Positions 33,942-45,494 of a DNA stretch of 64,000 nucleotides are shown here, piece after piece. Under the pieces are notes generated by a model that did not search any database, was not told the origin of the DNA, and saw only the letters and a program-made list of their open reading frames with translations. Within the stretch, counting starts at the first letter, position 1. Each line of letters opens with the position of its first letter. Origin of the DNA: Selaginella moellendorffii. Taxonomy: Eukaryota; Streptophyta; Lycopodiopsida; Selaginellales; Selaginellaceae. The translations under genes and the position numbers were made by a program. The stretch is taken from contig NW_003314306.1 of NCBI RefSeq assembly GCF_000143415.4, positions 402,526-466,525 on the forward strand, read 5' to 3'.

Positions 33942-34999
33942 CTAACGGGATTTTCTAGAAGAATACCTCATCGCACTGCTCGATCGAGTCGTGGCGCATT
34001 GATCACAATGCCAGGCCAGCGCGACGACTCCATCCAATGCGTGTGGCTCGACGCAGCAAACGAAGACCTACAAACTTTCAAAGTCAACAATGAGGAATCA
34101 GCCCTAATTTTAAAATTTAGGGCATACCGGGAAGAGCCCTAAAACCAGAGGAAGGGCGAAAAGTCACTGCGGGAATCGACCGGATTCCCTTGCAGTCCGA
34201 CTGGAGCTGAAATTCGATCGCTCGCAATCACACAAAGATGGCTAGAAACTTAATAAAAAGAAGGGGGCGCATATCTATAATCCCGAAGAAGATGCTTCCC
34301 CCACTTCCTAAATGCGCAAAGAAAACTTTATATAGCGGCCTTTGCTATAAAACTAGGGCTCTTGCGACTCCCCGGTGGTGTGTGTGTGTTCTCCATACAG
34401 TAGTTTGTAGTTTGTAGTGTGAGAGGGAGAGAGAGAGAGAGAGAGAAAAAAAGGGAGGGCTCATCAAATCTATGAGAGTATCATTTGTCTCTAGGAGTTT
34501 TCTCGATCGCTCACGCCACTGATACGCCACACACTTCTCCGCCCAAAGGAAGATTACTGCGACACACACACACACCCACCAGTGAGTTCTAGAGCGAGTG
34601 TGAGCGGTGTGGCTGGAAAGAGGAGGCCGCAAGCGTGGCGCACACATGAAACGATCGATCATCACGCATTTGTTGTGATAACTGATTGATTCCTTCGCTT
34701 TCGCCTCCAATTCGCCGTAACCCCCCCTCTCTCTCTCTCTCATTTGTTTTGCTCTTGGCTCTTTCGGTACAATTGCAAACCGCCACCAAGCTGGTGTTTT
34801 CTTCTTCGTCGTCGTCGTCCTCTTCTTCCTTCGCTCGTTTCCCATCTCTTGATCTTCCAGCGATCTCTTTCGCTTTACGATCTTTCCAGATCTCACCATC
34901 TAGTGTTTTTGTTGTAGTTCTTCTTTTGCTCTAGTTGCTAGCATCCAAATTGAGTGATCGTGCGCGAGCCATCGCTCGCAGCGAGAGTCGGCCAAGACC
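33942..34999. other. Divergent promoter region between the PLP gene and the DUF599 gene
   Basis: The two start codons are about 1.06 kb apart. A (GA)n run lies at 34421-34445, and TATA-like sequences (tttatatag at 34328, ctataaaac at 34346) precede a pyrimidine-rich probable leader of the DUF599 gene. No gene was recognised inside. Confidence 0.45.
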
Positions 35000-36195
35000 A
35001 TGGTTTGGAGCAGATCGATGCTGGACGCGGTTCTTGTACCCGTCGCGATCCTCATCATCGTCGCCTATCACATTTTTCTCCTGTACAAGATCAGAAAGGA
35101 CCCGCTCCAGACCGTGATCGGCATCAACAACATCGCCAAACGCGCCTGGGTGCGCAGTATCATGAAGGTACACACTCCCACTCCTCAGCATTCGCTCCTC
35201 TTTGCAAATTTGAAATGCTTCTCTCTCTGCAATGTCGAAATGGGTCCGGCAATTCGGGCGAATTCCCGAGATTGGATCACAGCCCACGTCCGATCTCTGT
35301 ACTGGGTCCTGGAATCCAGTGTTACCAACCAGAAATGTGGCATCGCTCCAGTTGTGGGTGGCAATCCCACAAGGCACATCAAGAACATAGCCTTCGCCTT
35401 TGCTGCGCAGCAGTTTTTTTCTTGTCTTTGCCCATTAAGTGCGTAACGGATTGGATCGCAATTGTGGGAGAGAATTTGGGCCTGTGTTTGGTAAAGATGC
35501 GCCACCTTTTTCCGCTTTTTTGCTTGCGTGCATGGGTTCTTTAATGCAGAAAAATGGAAGCTAGAATCAAACCTTTCCCTCTCTCACGCACACACACGAA
35601 ATGCGCTGGATCGATTAGTCACTACTAACCGAGATGCTTTGCCTGGCAGGACATGGACAAGAAGAATATCCTTGCCGTCCAGACGCTGCGAAACTCCATC
35701 ATGGCCTCGACGCTCATGGCGTCCACCGCGATCCTCCTCACCTCGGGCGTCGCCGCCTTCCTTAGCAGCAACTATTCCGTCAAGCGCCCGCTCGAGAGCG
35801 CCGTCTATGGCGCCAGGGACGATTTCTCCGTCGCCGTGAAGTTCCTCTCGCTGCTCGCATGCTTCCTCTTCTCCTTCCTTTGCTACATGCAATCCATCCG
35901 CTTCGTCAACAACGTGAACTACCTCATCAACGTCCCACCCTCGTACGGGTCCCCGCTGATCACGCCGGAGTTCGTGGGCGATGTTCTCGTACGGGGTTTT
36001 GCGTTCTACAGCATCGGGACGAGGGCGTTTTACGTGGCGTTCCCGCTGCTGCTGTGGATCTATGGCCCGATCCCGGTGCTGCTCTGCTCGATCGCGCTCG
36101 TCCCAGTGCTCTACCATCTGGATGTTAGTGGGGATGTGGTGGGAGCTGTTCGTGATGTGGACGAGAAGCCTGTGAATCAACAGTTCATGGTGTGA
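35000..36195 (+). CDS. DUF599 membrane protein
   Basis: Two exons, 35000-35167 and 35650-36195, give about 237 residues. The product is a plant DUF599 family protein of unknown biochemical role. About four hydrophobic spans are visible: one near the N-terminus (LDAVLVPVAILIIVAYHIFL), one at ASTAILLTSGVAAFL, one at FLSLLACFLFSFLCYMQSI, and a double one at AFPLLLWIYGPIPVLLCSIA. Family motifs include LQTVIGINN and RxxWV near the start, and KNILAVQTLRNSIMASTLMA at the beginning of exon 2. The 482-bp intron is much longer than its neighbours' introns. Plasma membrane or endomembrane location is inferred from topology only. Confidence 0.88.
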
Positions 36196-38180
36196 TTGAA
36201 TGATATCTGTGGCAATGGTTTTAGGCCAAGTGGGGAATTGGATCTGGATCTTCTGGATGGATCGAGGGATACGGTTTTTGATGCTTATGTTTGTTCCTGT
36301 CCAACTGAGAGGGGAGAACACAGTAAAATTAATTATGACCAGGGAATGAAATAGGACTGGGAACATTATCTACGTCATGTTCGCTACTGTCAAGACACTT
36401 TGATATGATATCGATTCTAGACACCATATATTGGCACACTTTCTAGTGTTTGGAATATGGGACTTGGAATTTGTTGAGCACTTGGTCCTCAGGCACTTTT
36501 AAATAACAAGAGTTAATCATTATTAACAAATGCATTACTTTAAACTATCCAATTTAATGCTAAAAAATAGAATAAAATATCTTAATACTTTTATTCATAT
36601 TATACTCTGGTATTTTTTTATTTTCTCAGAATATTCAAATATATTCTTCTCGTAAACGTCCTTAATCATGTTTAAATTTTTAGTGCAAAGTAAATCAAAT
36701 TGCTAAGTATCAATTCGGCTCCTCAAAAGAGATGGCGAGGTGCAACAATTATTCAATTTGATAGGTGTTATTTTCTTATATTAAACTACTATAAAATTAA
36801 AGTGGTATAATAAAATGATAAAAAAAAGTAACTAAAATAACTCCAACACCACCTCATGAAGGTGTAAGTAATATAATACAAATATATTCGAGCATTTTTG
36901 TAAAATGTACTTTAATCCGGTAGTCATGGTTTTCTGCTGTTAAACTTTTCTCTAATTCATTTTTAATCAATTTGAATGATAATATTATTACATTACTAAC
37001 ACCGCTATACAAATTTCTAATAAAAAGGTATGTCTATAACCGAGCAAAATGTATATGAGCATCTTGGCAATCTCGTTGTCGCGATGGACAACCTCACAGT
37101 CTGGAATTCGCTGATGAAACATTTTCTTATTCAGTTTGTAGAATTAAAGAGAGGATTTCCGTAGGCCTGAGGCATTTTGCCGAAATGCAGCAGTAGGAAT
37201 CTCTCAAGCTTGGGATTTCTATTCTCGCCGTGTTTTGTAGAATTCCCAAGCTTGCATCTTCGAGCGTCTTTTTCTAATTTCCTTTTTTTCTTCTACTGAA
37301 AGAATAAAAACAAGGACGCTGAGTGCTTGTTAAGTTTTGGCCAGTGGCCGCCTTCTCCAAAGTACTGCGCCAGGTCTCTGTGTTTGCTTTCAAGGCTAGA
37401 GCTTTATTTTTTCTTTTCATTTACCTTCATCGTTACAGAAGTTCAAGAGGTTGTTGCTGTGAAGCTTTTACATTTCTTTGTGACAAGGCTCACTATGGAG
37501 GACAAAACTTCGGAATCAGCGCAAGAACTATCCTTTGTCGAGGCATCTGTCGCTGCAGCAAAATCTTGGGATGTTTAAAGTGATGGAAGTGTTGAAAATG
37601 CTTTTGATCTGGGTAAGTTATCGCTGGTGTTCAATCACTTCTAATTTTTGTTTTCTTTTACTTCTCACAGTCGTGTTTGTATATTCGTGTGTGTTTGTAG
37701 GAGGCCAGTCGGAGGTGTAGAGAAGGGAAGGTGTTAAGTAGAAGTTACAAGACGGGCTCTTAGATTCGTGTATGGATTTGGGACAGGACAAAGGTGGCAA
37801 GCAAAGACGAAAAGCCCAACAGGACGTCCCTCCAGTGCCGAAGAAGCCCCAAGCCGAGGCGCTTTGGTTCGTGCACTGTTGATTAGGAATATTACTGGAT
37901 AACCTGAATTTGAAGTCTTCTAACTTTATTGTATGCAAGTGAGCATGAAAAGTTTGGTCAAACACCGTCATGGAGCCCAGAGTCATTTAGGAGCATGACA
38001 AAGCCAAAAGGCTCATCCTGGCCATGGAGGTCGTATCAACAATTCTAGATGGAAGCGCAAACTATAATTCCAGGAAGATTCTTTCCAAACATCTTCACCT
38101 TCCATCATATATTGCCATGAAGTCCTGGATGTTGGAGAGTGAGGGACACAGAATAAAAAAGTTATGGTTCTCTTCACTCT
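36196..38180. other. Intergenic, AT-rich, no supported gene
   Basis: DNA from 36400 to 37020 is very AT-rich. Short frames at 37323-37583 could be exon scraps (one ends after LSFVEASVAAAKSWDV), but no start, family or splice structure could be settled. Confidence 0.4.
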
Positions 38181-38189
38181 AGCTTTACT

Positions 38190-38935
38190 GAGGAAAATTT
38201 ATATCACAAAGTCCTACTGGGGAAAGAGAAAGGCTTTGGTGAAAGAAGCCAAAGTGGTGGTGATGGAGAGCAACAATAGTGCTGGTTGAACTTCTGGCAA
38301 CAATTGGCAAGAACTGGCATTGGAGTGAAGAGGCTCTAGTCCTTCTGTGCTCACTCATCTTGGTGTTGTTGGAGTTTTCACTCCACATTTTTGGTGCACT
38401 GTCTAGGAACAAAGAGTAGCATGGAAGGTGAGAAGAGTGAGTGCTAGACAGGCCAGGTTACCTTCAGAAGTCGAAGGCCAGCTTGTTCCTATGCAAGAAA
38501 AATGTTGGATAGTGGGGATTCTGTAAAAGAAATCAGGCTATTAAACTAGCAAGTAAGAAGAAAAAAGGGATGAAGAGAAAAAATCCAAAAATTAACCAAA
38601 ATGTAGTGGTTTATGAGGTTCTAGAGTGAGAGGAGAGTTAGACAGAGCACAATCATTAAGGAAATCTTTGGATTTTTCTTTGTTTTAAATTAACCATGAT
38701 TAATTAGTGAAGATTATGAATAATCTGTGTGAAGGAGAAGAGAAAGGCTTTGAAAGAAGTAAAATTGGCAGTGTTAAAAAGAAACATTAATGCTAGTGCT
38801 GTTGGCAAGCCTGAAGAAAATGAACCTCCTAATAGCTATGGCAAGGATTAGCACAAGGGCAAGAGGGCTCTAGTTCTTAAATAGTATGTCTTCTATGCTT
38901 CCTTGGTGGTGTTGGAGTTTTCACTCTCATAAAAA
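38190..38935 (+). repeat. Pair of diverged direct repeats
   Basis: Segments at about 38215-38388 and 38735-38932 share the start gagaaaggcttt..gaaagaag, a middle with ggcaag..aagagggctctagt, and the end ggtgttggagttttcactc. Both translate with KRKAL at the same place but contain stops. They look like two decayed copies of a gene or transposon piece about 525 bp apart. I cannot identify the parent. Confidence 0.5.
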
Positions 38936-41560
38936 TCATCTACTTTTTGAAAAAAAATTAAGATTTTAAGACAAATGAGTATTAAAAATATTTAAATTAA
39001 AATCTGAATTTTGCTTTTTTTGATGCAAGGTTATGAAATAGTGTTTGGACAAGGAAAGTTCAATATGAACTAAACTAAAACTTCAGGATAATTGAGAATA
39101 AATTAAATTTTTTATAGGATTTTTATATAATCATTTGGCAACAATAATGCTTGGTTTACTTTTGGTTTAGGTTTTTATATTTTTCTAGACAAATAAAAGT
39201 GTTTTACTATACATGTTTTAATTGCAATTTATAATTTTTGTTCTCAATAATTGTTCTATTTCTTGCTGTTTCTTTTTTTTTTATCCTTCTTTTTCTTAAA
39301 GTTCTTATTAGTCTTTTATGAGGTTTTCTATTATATTTGATATTTGTTATTCTTCTCTAACACAATGTATGGATCTTCTGATTTATATAAGAATGCAATA
39401 TACAATTTATATAATGTGAAACTTTCATGCTAGGCCAGCTAAGCTTCAAGGTAGCTGCACTGCCAGTTCCTTAGTGAACTGCCACTGCCGATGATTTACA
39501 AGAAGTTGTTACATGTCAGAGCACTGAATCATGGATGAGCAAAGGGTGCCATGGAGTTAAACGGGGACTTGTTGTTCGTGGAAAAGGAGCTGGGTTTGGG
39601 AGGCCAAGCACCAAATCAAGCGCAAGAGTGACGGTCTTTTGTTCACTTGCAAGGCGCCCTGAGTCCTGAGGGAGGCCCTCGACTTTGAGCTTCCGGAAGG
39701 AGGTGGAAGAGGAAGCAGAGTACTCACAAAACTCTCCAAAAGCAGGGTGTGGTTCAACTTGTGGATTTTTCAAGGACAAGGATTAGTATTACGGAGCTGT
39801 GCCAGTGCTTCCTACAAGACGTTTAGTGAGAAGAAGAGGCTGAGTGAGCATGAGCCAGCCATGGTGATCAAGAAGGTGGCCAGTTGCACGACATAGGCAT
39901 AGCTCAGAGAGAAGACTGCCAACATCTTCCTAGGGCTTTTGTTTGACAGGCACCAGAAGAAATCTTTGCCGCCTTTATCCGGATAAAATAAGTCTTCTGG
40001 GAAACGACAATAAAAAGCTGGCTTAATCAATTTAAAGTGGACACAAACCCAAAAGAATGTGCATTTCTTGGCCAGGGGCGGTTGCCCCATCTCCTGCTCC
40101 CTCTAGAAGAATTCGTATGAAACCTCTCTACTTCCTAACTTTTTTAGGAGAAGGCCACGCACACCCAGGGAGAATGCTCGAAGAAGCCATTTCGTGGCCA
40201 TGCTGAGCACCATGGGAGGCCGAACCAGAAGAGGGAAGAAATCTTTGCCACCTTTGTCCTGATTCTTTATGTATGTTTAGTATAATATTTTTTGCTTTTT
40301 AGTTATTATTTATCTTTATGTTCTGATATAGTTTGTTAATGTTTGCCAAAGCACTATTCTATAACTTAAACACCTTTAAATTAGACATGCTTTATATTTT
40401 GTGCCCTTTTACTAATTCCTATAAACAAAGGGTATTGGTAATGGACAATTAACATTAAACACTGATATTTAAAAACATTCTAGATAATGCCTGAATATTT
40501 CACAAGGAATAGTATTCCCTTATGTATCTCGTGCTTGTCAAAGTTTGCCAAAGCATATAAAAATTAGTGAATTAACTTGAAATTCATAATTCTAAACATT
40601 TTTAAAATTTAGACAGGTTCTTGTTTGTTTGCTGGGAGGGAATGCTTTTAAGTGATAGCATATGTTTTTTTTCTAATCGTTGTTTTAATTTGACTTATTA
40701 ACATTATTCTTTTGATTTAATTATATTGTTAGAGACAGGCAATAAAGACAATGAGAACATGCAGGCTTTGGTTTATCAAATCTGTGGCATTACATGCAGT
40801 GCCTGGCATTCAGGGCACACCCCAACTGTCCATCATCAGTTGACCGGAGATTTTCAAATTTTTTTGAGAACCAATGTGCCCTCTTATGAGGAGTGTGTGT
40901 GTGCACGAAAATTCATACACCTGTACCCTCAGCGTGTACAGGTACACATACCACTTTCTGTCGTATTGTACCACTACCGCGTACAGAATACCGCAGCAAA
41001 CATGATTTCACCGCGCCGTACATATTCTCAGATACACCCCCGTACGGCCGCTGGAATTGTGCCCATGCCGACACGATCAATCACTGCCTTCCGTGGCAAC
41101 TCAGGCTTTCGCGAGAGCTGTCCAAAGGAATAAACAAGAAGAAAAACTTCACTCACTCGTGTTCTTCCTGTAACATATACATTTTGTTCATCCTTCGAAA
41201 TCCATATACTTACAGTTCTCTCATCTTTCGCGTGCTCGCTTCCTCTCGATAGCGATGCCTCCAATCAATCCATTCCTTCTCCTTCCTCTTTGTGTTTTGT
41301 TGTGAAACCCATCGTCTTCTCTTGGCATTGTTTTGGCTTTCATTTTCCTGCTCTCCCTCCCAGCCCTTGGTTTCGATCAATCGTCGCGAGGAGCTCAAAG
41401 TCTTTGATTATCTCCATCAACTTTGCTGCGCCTCGAGGAGACATGGTCACTATCTTGTGCTGAAATCCTGTCCCTCACGAGGCACTATTTAGTTTAAGTG
41501 CCGTTCTCCTTTTCGCTTAAGAACCCTATCCTTTTTCTTTTTTCTTCTGCGTAAGTCCCA
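38936..41560. other. Intergenic with unclassified GC-richer scraps
   Basis: The interval 39420-40260 is GC-richer than its surroundings. On the minus strand it has two adjacent open frames (39780-40090 with two hydrophobic stretches, and 39516-39779), but no family was recognised. A motif agaaatctttgcc with following cctttatcc appears at 39959 and again in diverged form at 40237. The interval 40720-41130 is also GC-richer without recognisable content. The remainder is AT-rich. Confidence 0.35.
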
Positions 41561-41570
41561 GTTTGTGCTA

Positions 41571-42080
41571 ATCTCTCCGTCTCTGTTGATCGATCACAAT
41601 CTCTCCACGGTCAAATCGCTCTCTCAAATCGCGGTATTGGGTCTCCAGTCCGCGGCACTGCGAAGATCCCAGCTACTTGGAGCAAGAAATTTACTTCTCG
41701 AAAGAGAGAAAAGGAGGAAAGGAAAGGGAAAAAAATATGGAAATTCGTGCTTTGGCGTGGCAAAGGATCGCAATCCCAAATCCAGCGGCCATCGAATTCA
41801 CCGCAGCAGGTCCTCGTCGTCAATCGATTCGTGTTCTTCTTCCTCGTCGGGGGATAGGATCAAAAGGCACAACCTCGTGAGGGATGGATTGGAGCTTCTT
41901 CCCGAGTCCAAGGATGGGGTCCCCCGATTCAAGCTCGTTATCTCCAAGGAGCAAGTCGATGAAATCGTCTCCGGCGCGTATCATCCATCCAAGATCGATT
42001 ACTTGGACCATTTGGTGACGACGATGCTCCGGGAAGAACTCAAGAAGCTTGGAGCAGCGGCAACAGCAACAGCACGATGA
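41571..42080 (+). CDS. Probable 3' exon of a small protein of unknown function
   Basis: The frame is open from before 41571 to the TGA at 42078, but contains no ATG until very near its end, so an upstream exon with the start is likely. A plausible acceptor is the ggtctccag ending near 41649. The middle is Arg/Ser-rich (RIHRSRSSSSIDSCSSSSSG) and the C-terminus looks structured: DGVPRFKLVISKEQVDEIVS, then a hydrophobic-acidic helix with LDHLVTTMLREELKKL. The C-terminal style resembles small plant proteins with a 'vKiVItKkqleeLL'-type ending, but I cannot name a family. Base composition and codon use look genic compared with the flanks, and the upstream sequence is pyrimidine-rich like a leader. 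The true start is unresolved. Confidence 0.45.
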   Translation: MSPSLLIDHNLSTVKSLSQIAVLGLQSAALRRSQLLGARNLLLEREKRRKGKGKKYGNSCFGVAKDRNPKSSGHRIHRSRSSSSIDSCSSSSSGDRIKRHNLVRDGLELLPESKDGVPRFKLVISKEQVDEIVSGAYHPSKIDYLDHLVTTMLREELKKLGAAATATAR

Positions 42081-43425
42081 AAAGGAGATAGAGAGTTTTT
42101 TCATGATGGTCAGAGTGTCAGCTAGCTCTAGCCAGCCAGTCGGAAGAACACACTTTTTTGGTTTTTCTGGATACCTTGTAGTTCTTTTTTTTCCACCCCA
42201 TCCAATCAATTGCGATGTCCATAATCATGACAAGAAAATCTGTATACTGTGTCTCTCTGACTCTGTTCTTATTGCTTGACTCTTGAGCCCATTGCTTTCC
42301 AAAAAGGAGCCGGCCAATGCAAAGTAAATAAATCCCCACTTCACTCGGGGTGACTTTGAGTGCACAGAATGGAGACAAGGTAGAGATTCATGTAGCATGG
42401 TAAAAAACTGCCACAGATTTGAATAGTTAAACAAGCTCTTACAGCTGCTTTACTTGGATAGTGAAGGCACTGGTGTCACAGTGGTGTGAAAAAAGGAATT
42501 AGCCAAGGTGACTAGAAAAATGTCAATCTATCTATTTATCCTTTTTACAGGAAAAAAAGAATTCAATGTTAGACATTAGGTTAAAAGTTAGCTTGTACTT
42601 AGAAATAAAATTATAATCCTAAAATTTAATATATCATCAAAACTATTATATTACCCTTTCTTTCACAAGTTATGTCTATAATTTTATTTTTATTTTTAAT
42701 TTTTATCCTTTTGAGAATTTATGTAAATGAATTCATCCATTATGAAAAATATAAAAAACACTAAAACTAAAGAAGAATATGTGTGACAAGATAGGATTCA
42801 AACTAAAAGATGTTGAGACAATCAAAATTATCATTATTAAAATATTATATTGGCAATAAATAACCAATATAGAGGCAAAAAAAAAATAAAAAAATTAAAT
42901 TATATTTTAGTCAACTTAGAAATAACATAAAGTTATTTTCTGAAATTAACACTAATAAATATTTATATTTTTATTGTATATATTTTTTATTCAAGTTTGT
43001 TCATTTATTTTTAATTTATTTATATATAGAGAGAGATTCTAACAGTATAATTAATTTAAAAATTATTAATCTAACCATTGATAAAATTTAATATAAGAAA
43101 AGTTTATTTTCTATATAGCTTAATTAGGAGTGTATGCTGTATACTAATATTAGCATAATGATTAGTTTCAATCTGGACCACTCACTACTGTATATAAACT
43201 AAGGCTTTTGGGATAATTAATATGCACATTTCTATATTCAATTTCTATATTCTATGCAATCACATTAGCGGAGATGAGGAGTAACTTTGATTGTCACTGA
43301 GAAATGTTCAAATTTGGGATTTTAATTTAGATTTAGCTTTCGCATTGTCTAAATCTCCCTTTCCTTATAATTTTTTAAATTTTTTATCTATTACTTTGTC
43401 CTTTTTTTATTCATCTTCATAGTAG
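42081..43425. other. AT-rich intergenic DNA
   Basis: 3' flank of the small gene followed by strongly AT-rich sequence (42500-43300). No gene or RNA was recognised. Confidence 0.5.
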
Positions 43426-43429
43426 AGCA

Positions 43430-44340
43430 ACAACCTCCTCTTTCTTTGACTTTGGAGCAGTAGTTGATGCAATTCCTTGATACTATGTGGTTATAATTGA
43501 ACAATCAAACTCAATAAATGATAACATTCACGATACATGGTACATCTCCTCCTTCTCTTAATACTAATCCTCACGTTTAATAGGAGTTCTTCCATGGGAG
43601 TCCTAGGGATGATATGTACTATTGGTTCGATCACTTTACGATGTTACATATCATTTTTGGGATGATACTTGGCATTTGTATGAGTTTCCCATGTGTCTCC
43701 AAGGGACAACACTTCAATAGTGTAATAGTTTAAATGTAGCCACTCGTGAGGATTAAAACATTATCCTAGATGTCTTTAAATGTGCATTGGGATATGCTAA
43801 CAATTATAATAATGCCTTCCAACAATTGTATCATTTTTGTCAAGGGCCATATGAGTCAGTGATGTAATTTGGCATTTGTTTCCAAAGCCTTTTACTTCAT
43901 GTGGAGTTAAATATGTAGAAACGAATCAAGTTAGGGATGTTGTGGTTAACACTTCATCAGGATCCTGTAGAACTTGTGCATACACTTGCTCCAACTACTC
44001 TTGACGATGCTCTTTGTATAATAAAACATTATGAAATATTACCTTTTTCACTTTTCATTGCACGTCCTTCATCTCCACTTCTTGTAAAAGATAGTTTTAC
44101 TCCAATGAAAGTTGATATTATTGCTACTTGAGTTGAAAGACAAGAGTGAAGATGTGGTCATGGGTGTGATGTTTGTTGTCAGGCGTATGATGAAGTTGAT
44201 CACACTTATTAACATTGTTAGCATTTCCGGATTGGCAATCTCTATTTCCTGGGTGGAAACCTTGGCTCCAATAATGTCCTATTAGTGCTACTGCAATGGA
44301 AAGTTTAAACATTGTGATACTTTTGGGAAATGAAGAATCA
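43430..44340 (+). mobile_element. Ty3/gypsy gag remnant
   Basis: Plus-strand frames carry a Ty3 gag signature. EFFHGSPRDDMYYWFDHF (about 43588-43645) is the usual 'F.G.p.dd...WLd.f' opening. Shifted by one base comes FWDDTWHLYEFPMCLQGTTL. After further breaks comes LHQDPVELVHTLAPTTLDDALCIIKHYE (given in part; about 43950-44030). Frameshifts and stops separate the blocks. No pol domains or LTRs were found nearby. Confidence 0.6.
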
Positions 44341-44344
44341 CGTG

Positions 44345-45494
44345 AGTAGTAAAAGGTTTTTGTATGAATAAGTTGGTGACCCTTTCATCTTTCTTTCAGG
44401 AGTATTATTAAGGGTTCATTTAGCACTAATTCATCAAGTGTTTACTTTCTAAGCTTGTTCTTATAATAAGATGTTTCATATTATTCTTGTTATGTTGGTA
44501 GATGTAGATTTGAGTTTATCTTTTATTATTTGGCCTATTTCCACACATTGCTGTCTACATTTGTGTCATGCAATAGAACTAATTTTCATTTTTTATGGCA
44601 ATGGCTATACACATGCATGTGTGTGGGATGAGATGGGTCTAATTGTGCATGTTGGCGATCTTGAGCTTAAGTTACAGTTATTACGGGTGGTGTTAAGTCT
44701 CATCCTTGGTATGTAAGTTAAATTATTTAAGTTTTATATAAGAAAGATATTATATTTTTAATATCAAAAACTAAATAGTGAACCTGATAGTAAATATATT
44801 TACATTAGTTTTTAGGATTTTCTAATGTTTAATTAAATTAAATTTTTTAGAAATTATTTATTTACAATTATTTGCTAGATATGTAACCTAAATCTACTTT
44901 ATTTATTTTATTAGAAATATTTCTATCCAAGTTTCCAATCTAGGGTAAAACTTGCTTTGTGTGGTTTTCTCACCTAAAACATTTATGAAATCTTTGACTG
45001 TGTTAGAGCTCTGGCAGCATAAGTTAATGCAACCATTAGTTAGAGTTTGTGTGAGAGTTTCTAGAGAGCAACAATCCATTCTTAACTTTGTGTAGTATAT
45101 GTGCCAGCGGCCAAAGTCTAGGCAATCACAGTCCAGAGTGTCACATTGTACAAATTCCCAGTGGCACTGAAGATGATGAAACTGCTCAAAGCTGCATAAG
45201 ATTTCCACAAGGGATAAATAGATCTGCATTGATAGAGCCTTTGAAGGTACCACTTCTCCAAAGGTTTGTCACATGGCATGTAATTTCCAAGATGCCACCT
45301 TTCCAAAGGTTTAGCCTCAGAGTCAAGTCTTGTTGCTTCTTGCCACCTGATTTAATTTGTTTGTGAAGAGGACCACTCAACGTAAGGCCGTCTTTCTGGG
45401 ATGCCGTGGAAGGCTGAGATAGAGATTGTGTCTGGATTGAAAATATAATTTAAAATAACGACGGTTTAGGGTTTAGTGGGGTTTAGGGTTTGGA
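44345..45494. other. Intergenic, no supported gene
   Basis: AT-rich up to about 44900. The interval 45080-45370 is more balanced in composition and has overlapping open frames on both strands (minus-strand QRLYQCRSIYPLWKSYAALS), probably a gene fragment that I cannot identify. The promoter of the GTPase gene is at the right edge. Confidence 0.35.

Noticed and set aside
40726-41133. 135-aa plus-strand frame
   Set aside because: No recognised family and an unusual composition. The listed first codon is not ATG, and splice sites or neighbours give no support.
45088-45380. Membrane-protein-like frames before the EngA gene
   Set aside because: Open frames on both strands overlap, none has a start or recognisable motif, and no splice structure was convincing.
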